A stretch of DNA of 64,000 nt from Pusillimonas noertemannii. GTDB taxonomy: Bacteria; Pseudomonadota; Gammaproteobacteria; Burkholderiales; Burkholderiaceae_B. Each line of letters starts with the position of its first letter. Position 1 is the stretch's first letter. The stretch is taken from assembly GCF_003096595.1 (NCBI RefSeq), contig NZ_QEKO01000002.1, forward strand, positions 311,064 to 375,063. Direction: 5' to 3'. This document shows positions 43,135 through 52,435 of this stretch, in pieces. The translations under genes were made by a program, and so were the position numbers. The notes under the pieces were generated by a model. That model was given only the letters and a program-made list of their open reading frames with translations, did no database searches and was not told the origin of the DNA.

Positions 43135-43344
43135 AGCAAGGAACCGATCAAAGACCGTCGGCCAGTTCGCTATATTTGCGTGTTGCACAAAGCAATTGAG
43201 GCCGAGGCTGTCGATAAGGCGCTCGAGTTTCCGCTGATAGACCGGCCAGAACCATGTCGGCCCCAAATCGAAACGGTCAAGCAGCCGAGCCGCATACAGC
43301 CCGGCCACGCCGTCGCCCACGATAGCGATGCGTGCCGTCCGCAT
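43135..43344 (-). pseudogene. Flavin amine-oxidase remnant with internal deletion
   Basis: The product begins MRTARIAIVGDGVAGLYAAR, an FAD-binding GxGxxG start of monoamine-oxidase-type proteins. It then jumps from AARLL to DRFDLGPTWFWPVYQRKLER, which in full-length homologues lies well after the first motif. It then loses similarity. The enzyme cannot work. It stands two bases before the cupin gene's end, so both may have been one operon. Confidence 0.65.
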
Positions 43345-43346
43345 AC

Positions 43347-44018
43347 TTATCCCCCTGCCGGCATGCCGGCCAAGTGGCCGGTCTTGAGATAGAGGGTAGC
43401 TCCATGTGTCTTGTCCGCGGCGATTTGCGGGCTCTGGCCCAGCGGCACGCGCATCCAGCTACCGCCTTCATAGCGTTGGCCGTCCACCATCACAATGCCA
43501 GCCAGCACCAAAAACTCGGCGCCTTTTGCCGGGTCGACAAAAAGGGCTTCTGCCGGCACCAGCCGCCGCAGGCTGACCTGCTCGGTTTCATCGGAGAACA
43601 GAGGGCAGATTTCACCATCGCCGTGACGGTGCCAAGCCGATGCCACCTGTGTGTCAATCCGCACAATGCGCTGTTCGCTTGGTTGCATCTGCTGAAGTTT
43701 GACGAAGATGATGCACCCTTCCCGGCTGGAGGGCTGGTGGCCCGAACCCGGCGGGCTGCGCAGGTACCAGCCCGCCGGGTAATGCGTGCCGTCCTCGGAG
43801 AAGGTGCCGGACAGCACCAGAAGCTCTTCACCGCGAGGATGCTGATGGCGCGGAAAACAAGAATCGGGGGCGTATCGCACAATACTGGTTGCGCGGGCTT
43901 GTTCCCCGCCCACCCGGTCGAGCATCACTCGCTCGACGCCTCGTTGAGGCGAGGAAACCCATTCATATTGCTGCGGCGTTACGCTAACGCGCCGGGAAAA
44001 ATCTGCGTTGATAAGCAT
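43347..44018 (-). CDS. ChrR-like double-cupin protein
   Basis: The 223-residue protein has two cupin halves; the first carries the metal-site cluster FPRHQHPRGEELLVLSGTF, and the second carries AWHRHGDGE. Such ChrR-type cupins bind Zn or Fe and can sense oxidants or act as dioxygenases. The start at 44018 has AGGAA upstream. No partner sigma factor is next to it, so an anti-sigma role is doubtful. Confidence 0.83.
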   Translation of the reverse strand: MLINADFSRRVSVTPQQYEWVSSPQRGVERVMLDRVGGEQARATSIVRYAPDSCFPRHQHPRGEELLVLSGTFSEDGTHYPAGWYLRSPPGSGHQPSSREGCIIFVKLQQMQPSEQRIVRIDTQVASAWHRHGDGEICPLFSDETEQVSLRRLVPAEALFVDPAKGAEFLVLAGIVMVDGQRYEGGSWMRVPLGQSPQIAADKTHGATLYLKTGHLAGMPAGG

Positions 44019-44330
44019 GGCATTATTCCTGTCGCGGCTTAGCACAGAGTGCCCTGGACCAGGGCTACTCCGCCTATGCCCGCGTGACTCATTTTTTGGG
44101 TAGTTGTGCATGAGCGTCAGGCACATGGGCTGAATAGGCCAGCGCGAACTACGCTACCGCACAAAGAAAATCTTTCGAATCATCAGCATTTAATGATTTC
44201 TCGTGGCAACGGGCTATCCGAAGCGTTTGCCTGAGATAAGTCTAATTTTCCCCTCGATTCTCGGCGGTGACAAATGAGATTGAGGAATGACTCGGCCCCC
44301 CTGTGTCCATTCGGGATACCAGTGGAAGTC

Positions 44331-44359
44331 TTGACAGTCATCCACAAATAGAACATCAT
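44331..44359 (+). promoter_or_regulatory. Sigma-70-like promoter
   Basis: TTGACA at 44331 and CATCAT 17 bases on (44354-44359) match the -35 box fully and the -10 box in four of six positions. It lies just upstream of the Rrf2-type gene at 44367, whose transcript would then be nearly leaderless. Confidence 0.45.
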
Positions 44360-44366
44360 AAGTTAC

Positions 44367-44825
44367 ATGAAACGCGACAGCCGACTTTCCTCCGTCCTGC
44401 ACGCCTTGCTCCACATGGCCGAGCGCCAGGGAGCCATGACCTCTGCCGCCCTGGCTCAGTGCCTTGGCACCAACCCGGTCGTCGTCCGGCGCACCATGGC
44501 GTATTTACGAGAGGCGGGGCTGGTGGCCTCGGATCGCGGCCATGCCGGCGGGTGGCGCATCACGGCAGACCTGTCGGCCATCACCCTTCGCCAGTTGCAC
44601 GAGGCGCTGGGCGAACCGGCCGTCTTTGCCATAGGCAACCGCAACGAGACACCTGGCTGCCTGGTGGAGCAATCTGTGAACGCCGCGCTTGGAAACGCAT
44701 TCGCCGACGCTGAGGCTTTGCTCTTGGCGCGGTTCTCGGAAATCACGCTCGCCGACCTGGCCGCCGATTTTGCGCGGCGTCATGAACAACGGCGGCGCTC
44801 AAAAGGAATCGACTATGCACTATGA
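44367..44825 (+). CDS. Rrf2-family transcription regulator
   Basis: The 152-residue protein has the Rrf2 winged helix (MTSAALAQCLGTNPVVVRRT, AYLREAGLVASDRGHAGGWR). The Fe-S Cys triad of IscR/NsrR is absent; only single Cys residues remain (one in PGCLVE). It therefore probably senses thiol or other stress rather than iron-sulfur clusters. It is the first gene of a three-gene operon with a flavoprotein and a methyltransferase. Confidence 0.88.
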   Translation: MKRDSRLSSVLHALLHMAERQGAMTSAALAQCLGTNPVVVRRTMAYLREAGLVASDRGHAGGWRITADLSAITLRQLHEALGEPAVFAIGNRNETPGCLVEQSVNAALGNAFADAEALLLARFSEITLADLAADFARRHEQRRRSKGIDYAL

Positions 44826-45711
44826 CGTAATCATTATTGGGGGCAGCTATGCGGGAATGGCCGCGGCCCTCCAGCTTGTCAGGGCGCGAAGGCCTGTGCT
44901 GGTGATCGACGCGGGTGAGCGGCGCAATCGCTTCGCGAGCCATTCGCACGGGTTTCTCAGTCACGACGGCACCGATGCCGGTGAAATCGCCCTGAACGCG
45001 CGCTCGCAGCTCCAAACCTATCCGGCGCTGACGTGGCTTGACGGTCGGGCCGAAGCCGTTACAGGGCAATTCGATGATTTCACCGTCTTGACGGCCAATG
45101 GACAAACATGCCAAGGCCGACGTGTCCTTTTCGCCACTGGCGTAGCCGACCAACTGCCTCCGGTCCCCGGAATTGCCGAACGCTGGGGCAAAACGGTTTT
45201 TCACTGCCCCTATTGCCATGGGTACGAACTCGGCCGCGGGCGGATCGGCGTCATTGCCACCGGGCCGATGTCGGTGCACCAAGCCGAACTGCTCACCGAA
45301 TGGGGCGACGTGACGCTGCTGGCCAACGGCACAATCGATATCGACGCACAGGCGCGGCAGACACTCCTCGCTCGGGGGGTGTTCATCGAGGAAGCCGGGA
45401 TCGCCCGCGTTCACCGGGATGCGGACGTCCAACTTTCGGACGGAAGGGGCTTGTCGTTCGCGGGGCTGTTCGTGGCCTCTCGATGCGAACCCGCCAGCGA
45501 ACTCGCAGCAGAGAGTGGCTGCGCACTGGAGGAAACGCCGATAGGGCTTCAGGTCCGTACGGACGAGGCCAAGCAAACGACCGTGCCGGGCATCTTTGCG
45601 TGTGGGGATCTGGCGCGCGCGCCGCACTCTGTCTCCTTTGCCGTTGCCGATGGGGTGATGGCCGGCATCCAGCTGCACCGTTCATTGGTCTGGCCCGACG
45701 CAAGCGCATGA
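44815..45711 (+). CDS. Thioredoxin-reductase-like flavoprotein
   Basis: The 298-residue protein has the FAD loop IIIGGSYAGMAAALQL and a redox pair CPYC (HCPYCHGYEL). The NADPH loop and a closing FAD segment (IFACGDLARAPHSVSFAVAD) are present. It is a TrxB-type disulfide oxidoreductase, slightly short. It overlaps the Rrf2 gene and, by ATGA, the methyltransferase gene, so the three are coupled. The Rrf2 protein likely regulates it. Confidence 0.9.
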   Translation: MHYDVIIIGGSYAGMAAALQLVRARRPVLVIDAGERRNRFASHSHGFLSHDGTDAGEIALNARSQLQTYPALTWLDGRAEAVTGQFDDFTVLTANGQTCQGRRVLFATGVADQLPPVPGIAERWGKTVFHCPYCHGYELGRGRIGVIATGPMSVHQAELLTEWGDVTLLANGTIDIDAQARQTLLARGVFIEEAGIARVHRDADVQLSDGRGLSFAGLFVASRCEPASELAAESGCALEETPIGLQVRTDEAKQTTVPGIFACGDLARAPHSVSFAVADGVMAGIQLHRSLVWPDASA

Positions 45712-46397
45712 CGGGAACCACAATGACATCCTTTTCCGATCCAAAGAGCGTCGACGCTTATGCGAAAATGGCGGAACGCAATGTTCCCGCCCTGCACGAT
45801 CTCCACCGGATGGTGGGTGTGCTTCTTGCGGAGAAGGTGCCGGCAGATGGCCGCGTCCTGGTTTTGGGTGCGGGCGGCGGACTGGAACTACGCGCCATGG
45901 CCAGCATGCATACGGGCTGGCGTTTCGACGGCATTGATCCTTCCACGCGGATGCTCGACCAGGCGCGCGTAACCACGCGCGACTTCACAGACCGCATAAT
46001 GCTTCACGAAGGCTATATCGACGACGCGCCCCAAGGCCCTTTCGATGGCGCGACCTGCCTCCTGACACTGCACTTCCTTGCACAAGAAGAACGGGTTCAC
46101 ACGCTAAAAGAGTTATATCGGCGGCTCGAACCCGGCGCCCCGCTCGTAACCGTTCACCACAGCTTCCCGAATGATGATGCGAGCAAGGACAAGTGGCTCG
46201 CGCGCTTCGCCGCGTACGTCGCGGCGTTTGAGATCGACGGTGTCCAGTCCAGCCTAAATATTCAGGCCATGAAGGAGCGCTTGCCGATCCTTTCACCCGA
46301 GCAAGATATTGCCGCCTTGCATGCCGCCGGCTTCTCCCAAGTAGAACTCTTCTACGCCGCCCTTACGTTCAAGGGCTGGGTGGCATACAAGGGCTAG
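45708..46397 (+). CDS. Class I SAM-dependent methyltransferase
   Basis: The 229-residue protein has the motif VLVLGAGGGLELRAMA and the acidic partner FDGIDPSTRMLDQAR, then DGATCLLTLHFL. The substrate is unknown. The start overlaps the flavoprotein stop (ATGA); a second ATG at 45723 is also possible. It completes the Rrf2-linked operon. Confidence 0.85.
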   Translation: MTGTTMTSFSDPKSVDAYAKMAERNVPALHDLHRMVGVLLAEKVPADGRVLVLGAGGGLELRAMASMHTGWRFDGIDPSTRMLDQARVTTRDFTDRIMLHEGYIDDAPQGPFDGATCLLTLHFLAQEERVHTLKELYRRLEPGAPLVTVHHSFPNDDASKDKWLARFAAYVAAFEIDGVQSSLNIQAMKERLPILSPEQDIAALHAAGFSQVELFYAALTFKGWVAYKG

Positions 46398-46405
46398 AAA
46401 CCACC

Positions 46406-46615
46406 AGCGGCACGCCAAGTGCTGCACGTTCCTCGCGCGGTCGCCGGAGGAAGTGTCCGGGCCGATCTTTACCCTTCCATGTGCGAGGATGTTTATGAGA
46501 CCCGATTCCGCCCAACCACCGCATCCTTCAACCGATGCGAAAGGTTCGCGGCGGGTGAGTCGCTCTGGGCGACCACGCGCCGCAGCAAGGACCCGGCCGT
46601 ATTACGATTCTCGTC
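46406..46615 (+). pseudogene. Deleted duplicate of the CDF gene and its leader
   Basis: Positions 46406-46555 match 39813-39962 closely, covering the leader and first codons of the CDF gene. Positions 46551-46615 match 40363-40429 of the same gene. About 400 bases between these blocks are gone and one base is lost near the end (GTATTACG for GTGTTTACG). It is a broken duplicate copy located directly upstream of an MFS gene. Confidence 0.83.
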
Positions 46616-46625
46616 ACGCGTTCCC

Positions 46626-48008
46626 ATGACCTCCACTGCTGCAACACCCGTCCGCCGGAATACTGTTTTTCTTATCGTTGGCGCCGCGCTGCTGATGATG
46701 TCGATCGATTCGACCATCGTCGCCATTGCGTTGGACGCCATTCAGCAAGGCCTGCATACCTCGATCAATCTGGCGGGCTGGACACTGACCGCCTATTCGT
46801 TCGGCTTTGTGCTGATGCTGCCGATCAGCGGCAAACTGGCCGAGCGCTTCGGGCGGCGCCAGGTCTTCCTGGCCTCCGTCGCCGTGTTTACGCTGGCCTC
46901 GCTCGGCTGTGCAATGGCCAACGACATCTACGCCCTGATTCTGCTCAGGGCGTTGCAGGCGGCCGGCGGCGCGGGCTTCACGCCCACCGCCACGGGCATT
47001 ATCGTGGACCACTTCGGCCCAGCGCGTGATCGCTATGTCAGCCTCTTTGGAAGCATTTTTCCGATCGGAGCGATGATCGGCCCGGTTTTCGGAGGCTATT
47101 TCGTAGGCTATTGGTCGTGGCGCGACGTGTTCTATGTCAATGTGCCGATCGGGCTGCTCATTATCGCGCTTGCGCTGCGCTTTGTGCCACGCGACCCCAC
47201 GCGGACTCGCCGACGCCCAAAAAGCATGGACGTCGCTGGCGTGGCGCTTTTGGGCGGCGGCCTCCTGGCCGGCATGCTGGCGGTCAGCATATTGGGGGAA
47301 AGGCAGCCCTCCGAAGCGCTGTGGCCTCCTCTGGCGCTGCTGGCCTTCGCGGCCGCGCTGGTCGGGGCGTTCTTTCGCCACATCCGCCGCACCCGGACGC
47401 CCTTCATCGCCCCGCGCCTCATCTACGGCCCCGATTTCGGCGTGGTGAATCTGGTCAACATGACCTACAGCGGCATCGTCATCGGAGCGCTGGCATTGAT
47501 ACCGCTCTACGCCACCAGCCGCTACGGCATCGACGCCTTGCGGTCGGGTACCCTTCTTACCGCGCAGGGCGTTGCCGCACTGGTCTTTTCCCTGCTCGCC
47601 GTGGCGGTGCTGCGCCGTAGCGGCTACCGCCTGCCCCTGTATGCGGGAAGCGCTGTCACGGTGGCAGGATTCGTCCTGCTTGCGCTGCCTCCGGCGTGGG
47701 ACGCATCGCCGTATGCATGGCTCGCTTTCGCGACGTTTTTGCTGGGCGCAGGCGCAGGCGTCATCAACCCGGCGATGCGCAATGCGGGGTTGCAACTTGC
47801 GCCGGAGTCTTCCTCGATGCTGGCGGCGCTGCGTACGCTGTCGCTGCAGATCGGCACCATCGGCACTGTCTCCATCGTGACGGCGGTTTTGTCGCAGCAG
47901 CACGACGCGGGCCGGACGCTGGCCTGGACCTTCGCCTTTCTGGCGGTATTTCGAGTACTGATCATGCCGCTGGCCCGATGGGTGCCTGAGCAGCGCGGGG
48001 CCTGGTAA
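46626..48008 (+). CDS. MFS transporter of the DHA2 (14-helix) type
   Basis: The 460-residue protein starts MTSTAATPVRRNTVF at 46626, so the longer upstream frame is only the deleted CDF remnant. It has the MFS signature GKLAERFGRRQVFLAS and the DHA2-type VGYWSWRDVFYVNVPIGLL. It probably exports toxic organic compounds. The remnant upstream may have brought a promoter. Confidence 0.88.
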   Translation: MTSTAATPVRRNTVFLIVGAALLMMSIDSTIVAIALDAIQQGLHTSINLAGWTLTAYSFGFVLMLPISGKLAERFGRRQVFLASVAVFTLASLGCAMANDIYALILLRALQAAGGAGFTPTATGIIVDHFGPARDRYVSLFGSIFPIGAMIGPVFGGYFVGYWSWRDVFYVNVPIGLLIIALALRFVPRDPTRTRRRPKSMDVAGVALLGGGLLAGMLAVSILGERQPSEALWPPLALLAFAAALVGAFFRHIRRTRTPFIAPRLIYGPDFGVVNLVNMTYSGIVIGALALIPLYATSRYGIDALRSGTLLTAQGVAALVFSLLAVAVLRRSGYRLPLYAGSAVTVAGFVLLALPPAWDASPYAWLAFATFLLGAGAGVINPAMRNAGLQLAPESSSMLAALRTLSLQIGTIGTVSIVTAVLSQQHDAGRTLAWTFAFLAVFRVLIMPLARWVPEQRGAW

Positions 48009-48131
48009 GGCCTTGCGATCACGGGAAACGCCCATGGCCGACATCGCTTCGGAACAGCCGTTTGACCGATAGCGCGTTCGCGAATCCCGCGTTAGCCTTC
48101 GCTTAATAAAGTCAAAAAGGGGGAGGCGCTC

Positions 48132-49187
48132 GTGCGAGTAGTCATTTCTGTTCTTCTGGGCCTGGCCCCATTGTCCTGCCTGGCGCAGATGTATGGCCCA
48201 GACTACGAACAATGCAACCAGGACGCCACGGTCGACATTGTGAACTGCGTCGACCGGCACGCCAAGCGCTGGGATGCCGAACTGAACCGTGCCTACAAGG
48301 CACTGATGAGCCGCGCGGAAGAGGGCCAGCGGGCGCCCTTGAAGGCCGCGCAGCGATCATGGATCAACTATCGGGATGCCAACTGCGCGTTCTACGGCTC
48401 GGCCTCGGGCAGCCTGAGCCGGATAGAAGCGGCCGAATGCCTGCGCGCCATGACACAGGCGCGGGCATGCGAACTGAAGTCCGCCAGCCTCGCCGAGGCG
48501 CCTTCGGATCCGCCCTGCGAGGCCGCACCGCGCAGCGTCCAGGCCAGCAGCCAGGATGCGGCGCCGCCCGCAGCGCGCTCCCCCGCCGGCGCACAGCAGG
48601 ACGAAGACAAAGCGCCCGCGCAGCCGCCCGCAACGGTGCCGCCGGCGTCGATGGCCGGTACGCTGGACAATCGTGACCACACCAGTCGCGGCTCGTTCTT
48701 TGGCATGTATAGTGAAACGGACAAGGAAAAAGGCAGCTATCAAGCCGACCTGCGCGCCTACATTCAGTTTGCCGAGCCTGTGGAAGCGGCGGGGGGAACG
48801 GCAGTGTTCGGCTGGCTCGAGGCCTCGGACGAGGTCGTACTGCTGAACTATGCGAAGTATCTGCCCTCTTTGTCCTTGGCCGAAACCACCCGTAGTCTTG
48901 CACTGCGCAAGCCGCTCATGGACGTGAACGCGCTGCCCCGCTATTTAATGCAATGTATCTGGGAAACGGACGAAGCCAAGGTTGCCCCGGCCCTGGCGGT
49001 GTACGCCGAGCGCGACGACGCCAACTCGCAAAGCAAACGCTCCAAGACGCTGGACAGCCTGATCGTGACGTGGGTCAACATACCGCATGCAAGAGCGGAA
49101 AAGAAATTTGCGGCCTTCGACTACTGCGCTGAAATCTCGCGTACAGGGCAAACGCATGCCAAGCTGTTTCTGGGTGAGAAGCTATAG
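48132..49187 (+). CDS. LprI-type exported protein with added C-terminal domain
   Basis: The 351-residue protein starts with GTG, has a signal peptide (SVLLGLAPLSCLAQ), and residues 20-115 form an LprI/DUF1311 domain with paired Cys and AAQRSWINYRDANCAF. A Pro/Ala linker (about 125-170) leads to an unknown C-terminal domain. LprI relatives inhibit lysozyme. The extra domain is unusual; I cannot assign it. Confidence 0.83.
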   Translation: MRVVISVLLGLAPLSCLAQMYGPDYEQCNQDATVDIVNCVDRHAKRWDAELNRAYKALMSRAEEGQRAPLKAAQRSWINYRDANCAFYGSASGSLSRIEAAECLRAMTQARACELKSASLAEAPSDPPCEAAPRSVQASSQDAAPPAARSPAGAQQDEDKAPAQPPATVPPASMAGTLDNRDHTSRGSFFGMYSETDKEKGSYQADLRAYIQFAEPVEAAGGTAVFGWLEASDEVVLLNYAKYLPSLSLAETTRSLALRKPLMDVNALPRYLMQCIWETDEAKVAPALAVYAERDDANSQSKRSKTLDSLIVTWVNIPHARAEKKFAAFDYCAEISRTGQTHAKLFLGEKL

Positions 49188-49322
49188 CCGCCAGGCTCAG
49201 GTGGGCTAGGGCGTACTGCAAGCGGGTTTCGAGAGCGCCGGCTGACCGCGCTTGCGTTGGGCGGTGGTGGCGTGTTCTTATTGTTGTATCGCCACCGCCC
49301 ACCCCCGCTCGCCGAGATTGAA

Positions 49323-49628
49323 ATGACCGACAAGCCCGCAGTTCAAGTTTCATACGAAGACCACGACCAGAAAGGCCGTTTCGTTGCCCGCATGGAAGGC
49401 ATCGACGAAGAAGGCGAACTCACGATCTCGAAAGTTTCAGAAACATTGGTCATCGCCGACCATACGTTCGCGCCCGATGCGATGCGCGGCACGGGCGCGG
49501 CCTTGGCCATGGTGAACGCGCTGATCGCCGACGCCCGCGCCAAGGGCTACCGCATCGTGCCGCTGTGCCCCTATGTGCGGGCGCAGTCGCAGAAGCATCC
49601 AGAATGGGCCGACGTCATTCAGCTTTGA
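49323..49628 (+). CDS. Small GNAT-type acetyltransferase (YidJ-like)
   Basis: The 101-residue protein ends with the YidJ pattern: HTFAPDAMRGTGAALAMVNA as the acetyl-CoA loop and YRIVPLCPYVRAQ as the last strand. It is a minimal GNAT fold. The downstream pirin gene lies 31 bases on and may be in the same operon. Confidence 0.83.
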   Translation: MTDKPAVQVSYEDHDQKGRFVARMEGIDEEGELTISKVSETLVIADHTFAPDAMRGTGAALAMVNALIADARAKGYRIVPLCPYVRAQSQKHPEWADVIQL

Positions 49629-49659
49629 GAAAGACGGCGCGCCTTGCAAGGAGCACGAC

Positions 49660-50553
49660 ATGATTGAAATGGTTATCGAGCAGCGGCGCCGCAACCTGGG
49701 CGGCGGATTCGAGGTAGGCCGCATTCTGCCGTTTGCAAAGCGGCGCATGGTGGGCCCCTTTATCTTCTTCGACCACATGGGGCCTCTTAGCATTGAGCCC
49801 AGCCCCGACCACAAGCTGGATATCCGCGCTCATCCGCACATCGGCCTTTCCACTGTCACCTATCTGTTCTCGGGCGAGGTCATGCACCGCGACAGCCTGG
49901 GCTACGAACAGGCCATCCGGCCGCATGAAGTGAACTGGATGACCGCGGGCAGCGGCATTACGCACAGCGAGCGGTTCGAGCGCGCGCGGGTGCAGGGCGA
50001 CCACCTGCACGGTATCCAGGCCTGGGTGGCGCTGCCCACGGAACTGGAAGAGACCGCTCCTTCCTTCTCGCATCATGCCGGCGCCGACTTGCCCACATGG
50101 AGCGACGCAGGCGTAAAAGGGCAGTTGATTGCCGGCAGCGCCTACGGTCTTACGGCGGGCACCGAAACGCATTCGCCGCTGTTCTATGCCCATCTGGACA
50201 TGGCGCCGGCCTCCACAGCCGAGATTCCCAACGAACACAGCGAGCGGGCGCTTTACATCGCCACCGGCGCGGTAGAGGTCGACGGCACCCGCTACGAAAG
50301 CGGCAGGATGCTGGTGCTGGGCGCTGGCGCCTCGCGCGTACGGGCCCTGGAGCAATCCGCCGTGATGGTTCTGGGGGGCGAACCACTGGGGGAACGATTC
50401 CTTTACTGGAACTTCGTGTCTTCTTCGAAAGACCGGCTGGCGCAGGCGGCCTCTGATTGGAAAGCCGGAAGAATGAAGCTGCCCGATGCCGACAACAAAG
50501 AGTTCATCCCGCTGCCCGACGACCCGGCGCCGCCGGCACCGCCGATGTCCTGA
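49660..50553 (+). CDS. Pirin-family protein
   Basis: The 297-residue protein has the pirin metal-binding residues: FFDHMGPL, HPHIGLSTVTYLFSG and the second strand set to RPHEVNWMTAGSGITHSE. Pirins are iron-binding cupins with quercetinase or regulatory activity. AAGGAG lies just before the ATG at 49660. The gene is probably cotranscribed with the GNAT gene. Confidence 0.9.
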   Translation: MIEMVIEQRRRNLGGGFEVGRILPFAKRRMVGPFIFFDHMGPLSIEPSPDHKLDIRAHPHIGLSTVTYLFSGEVMHRDSLGYEQAIRPHEVNWMTAGSGITHSERFERARVQGDHLHGIQAWVALPTELEETAPSFSHHAGADLPTWSDAGVKGQLIAGSAYGLTAGTETHSPLFYAHLDMAPASTAEIPNEHSERALYIATGAVEVDGTRYESGRMLVLGAGASRVRALEQSAVMVLGGEPLGERFLYWNFVSSSKDRLAQAASDWKAGRMKLPDADNKEFIPLPDDPAPPAPPMS

Positions 50554-50741
50554 TGCTGCAATAAGCCCGAAGCTCGCCTGGACCGGCCTTGGCGGCCCCC
50601 TAGTTGCCACTGCTTGAACGAGCATCGCCTCAGCAAACCGCTGCCGACCGAGCGGGCCGTCACCCCTGGGCGCACCAACGTCGCCTCGCCGCCCCCTATC
50701 GCCCAAGCGAACCGCCATTACCCGGGCCGCTTCGCTCCTGC

Positions 50742-51629
50742 CTACAGCGAAGTGCGCCGCAAATGGCGCCTTGCCACCTCGACAAAGGCGCGCACGTTCG
50801 GGTGCCCCTTGCGTCCGCTTTGAAACAACAGCGAAATGGGCAGCACGGGCGCGTCGTCGCCGGGGAACAGAGGCTCGAGCCGGCCGTCGGCGATCTGGCC
50901 GGCCACCTGGTATGAAAGCGTACGCACCACGCCCAGCCCCGCCACCGCGGCGGACACGGCCGCATCCATGTTATTGACCGAGAAGCGCGCCGCGCGACCG
51001 GAGCGCTTGACCGCGCTCAGCCCCCAGCCCCGGTGCTGGCCGTATTCGTCTTCTATCCAGATAATGTCGTGGTCGCGCAGATCGGCCAGCGAGGCGGGCC
51101 GGCCGCGCGCCGCCAGGTAGGCCGGGCTGGCGCTGAAGACTCGACGCACCTCGCCCAGGCGCAGCATATGAAGCGAGCTGTTGGGCAGATCGGCAATGCG
51201 CACGGCGACGTCGACGCCTTCGTCCACAAGATGCACGACGCGGTCCAGCAACAGCAGCCTGACTTGAAGTTCGGGATGGCGCTGCGACAGCTCGGCAACG
51301 ACCGGCAGCACGTGCAGCCGGCCGAACATGACCGGCGCCGTGACGGTAAGCGTGCCGCTAGGTACTGTTTGGCCGCTGCGCGCGGTGGCGAACGCCCCGT
51401 CGATCTCGGCTATGCCTGCCCGGCATCGCGCCAGAAAATCGCCGCCTTCGTCGGTAAGCCGTACGCTGCGGGTGGTTCGCCTTAACAACTGCACGCCCAC
51501 TTCGGCCTCGAGCGCGGCAATGGCGCGTGACACGGTGGTGGGCGACATGTTCAGTTGGCGCCCCGCCTCGGCAAAGCTGGCGTGCTCGGCCACGTGGATA
51601 AAGGTGTTGAGCATCCGCAGCCTGTCCAT
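50742..51629 (-). CDS. LysR-family transcription regulator
   Basis: The 295-residue protein has the LysR helix-turn-helix (ASFAEAGRQLNMSPTTVSRA) and the co-inducer domain. The start at 51629 (MDRLRMLNTF) is preceded by GAGGGGAC. It diverges from a glutathione transferase gene across 113 bases and is likely its regulator. A gene of this layout would respond to an electrophile. Confidence 0.9.
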   Translation of the reverse strand: MDRLRMLNTFIHVAEHASFAEAGRQLNMSPTTVSRAIAALEAEVGVQLLRRTTRSVRLTDEGGDFLARCRAGIAEIDGAFATARSGQTVPSGTLTVTAPVMFGRLHVLPVVAELSQRHPELQVRLLLLDRVVHLVDEGVDVAVRIADLPNSSLHMLRLGEVRRVFSASPAYLAARGRPASLADLRDHDIIWIEDEYGQHRGWGLSAVKRSGRAARFSVNNMDAAVSAAVAGLGVVRTLSYQVAGQIADGRLEPLFPGDDAPVLPISLLFQSGRKGHPNVRAFVEVARRHLRRTSL

Positions 51630-51742
51630 TGCCGTCCCCTCTTCATTATCTTCAAACAACGCAATAGTGAAGTTCCAATTTAACGGATTCTAAATAGATT
51701 TGATAGCAGTCATACTGGACGCCAAGCCACTGAAGACAAAGG

Positions 51743-52366
51743 ATGACGGCCATGAAGCTTTACCATTACCCCCTGTCTGGACACGCGCATCGCGTGGCCC
51801 TTTTTCTTTCGGTCGTCGGCATTGACCACGAGCTGGTCAACGTCGACATGGCGGCCGGCGCCCACCGCCAGCCAGGGTTTCTTGCCCTGAATGCCTTTGG
51901 CGAGATCCCGGTGCTGGACGACAACGGCATCATCATCGCCGACTCGCTGGCCATACTGGTCTACACAGCCCGAAAAGTGGGGCCCTCTCACTGGCTGCCC
52001 ACCGACCCCGTGGCCGAGGCACGCGTACAGCGGTGGCTTTCGGTCGCCGCCGGAAAAATCGCCTACGGCGCCTCTGCCGCGCGGCTTATTACCGTATTTG
52101 GCAAGAGCTTCAACGCTGAAGAGGTGATCGGGCGCGCGCACGCCACGCTGGCTGTCATGGAGCAGGCCCTTCAAGACCAGCGCTGGATAGCCGAAACCGA
52201 AGCGCCCACGATTGCCGACATTGCCTTGTACAGCTATGTAGAGCGGGCGCCCGAGGGCAATGTGGATCTGTCCGGCTACCCCGCCGTTCGGGCCTGGCTG
52301 CGGCGGGTCGAGACGCTGCCTGGTTTTGTCCCGTTCCAGCGAACCCCGGCCGGGCTTGAAGCCTGA
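51743..52366 (+). CDS. Glutathione S-transferase
   Basis: The 207-residue protein has the thioredoxin-like N-terminus ([20 protein letters not shown]), the glutathione-binding stretch [20 protein letters not shown], and a helical C-terminus with [13 protein letters not shown]. It would conjugate glutathione to electrophiles. The divergent LysR gene is the probable regulator. Confidence 0.92.
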   Translation: MTAMKLYHYPLSGHAHRVALFLSVVGIDHELVNVDMAAGAHRQPGFLALNAFGEIPVLDDNGIIIADSLAILVYTARKVGPSHWLPTDPVAEARVQRWLSVAAGKIAYGASAARLITVFGKSFNAEEVIGRAHATLAVMEQALQDQRWIAETEAPTIADIALYSYVERAPEGNVDLSGYPAVRAWLRRVETLPGFVPFQRTPAGLEA

Positions 52367-52378
52367 AACCTCCCATAC

Positions 52379-52397
52379 AGCGCCCGCATGGCGCTTT
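52379..52397 (+). terminator. Short hairpin between GST and VOC genes
   Basis: AGCGCC, a CGCAT loop and GGCGCT form a six-pair stem followed by two more T. It may end the GST transcript. The T-tract is short, so function is uncertain. Confidence 0.4.
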
Positions 52398-52435
52398 ACC
52401 CTGATTCATCAGCCTTATTCAAGCAGGAGATAGAC

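Noticed and set aside
46419-46625. N-terminal extension of the DHA2 MFS gene.
   Set aside because: This part is the deleted CDF duplicate; the natural MFS start is at 46626.
48142-48903. Long minus-strand frames opposite the LprI-type gene.
   Set aside because: They mirror the GC-biased third positions of the + strand gene and have no family likeness.
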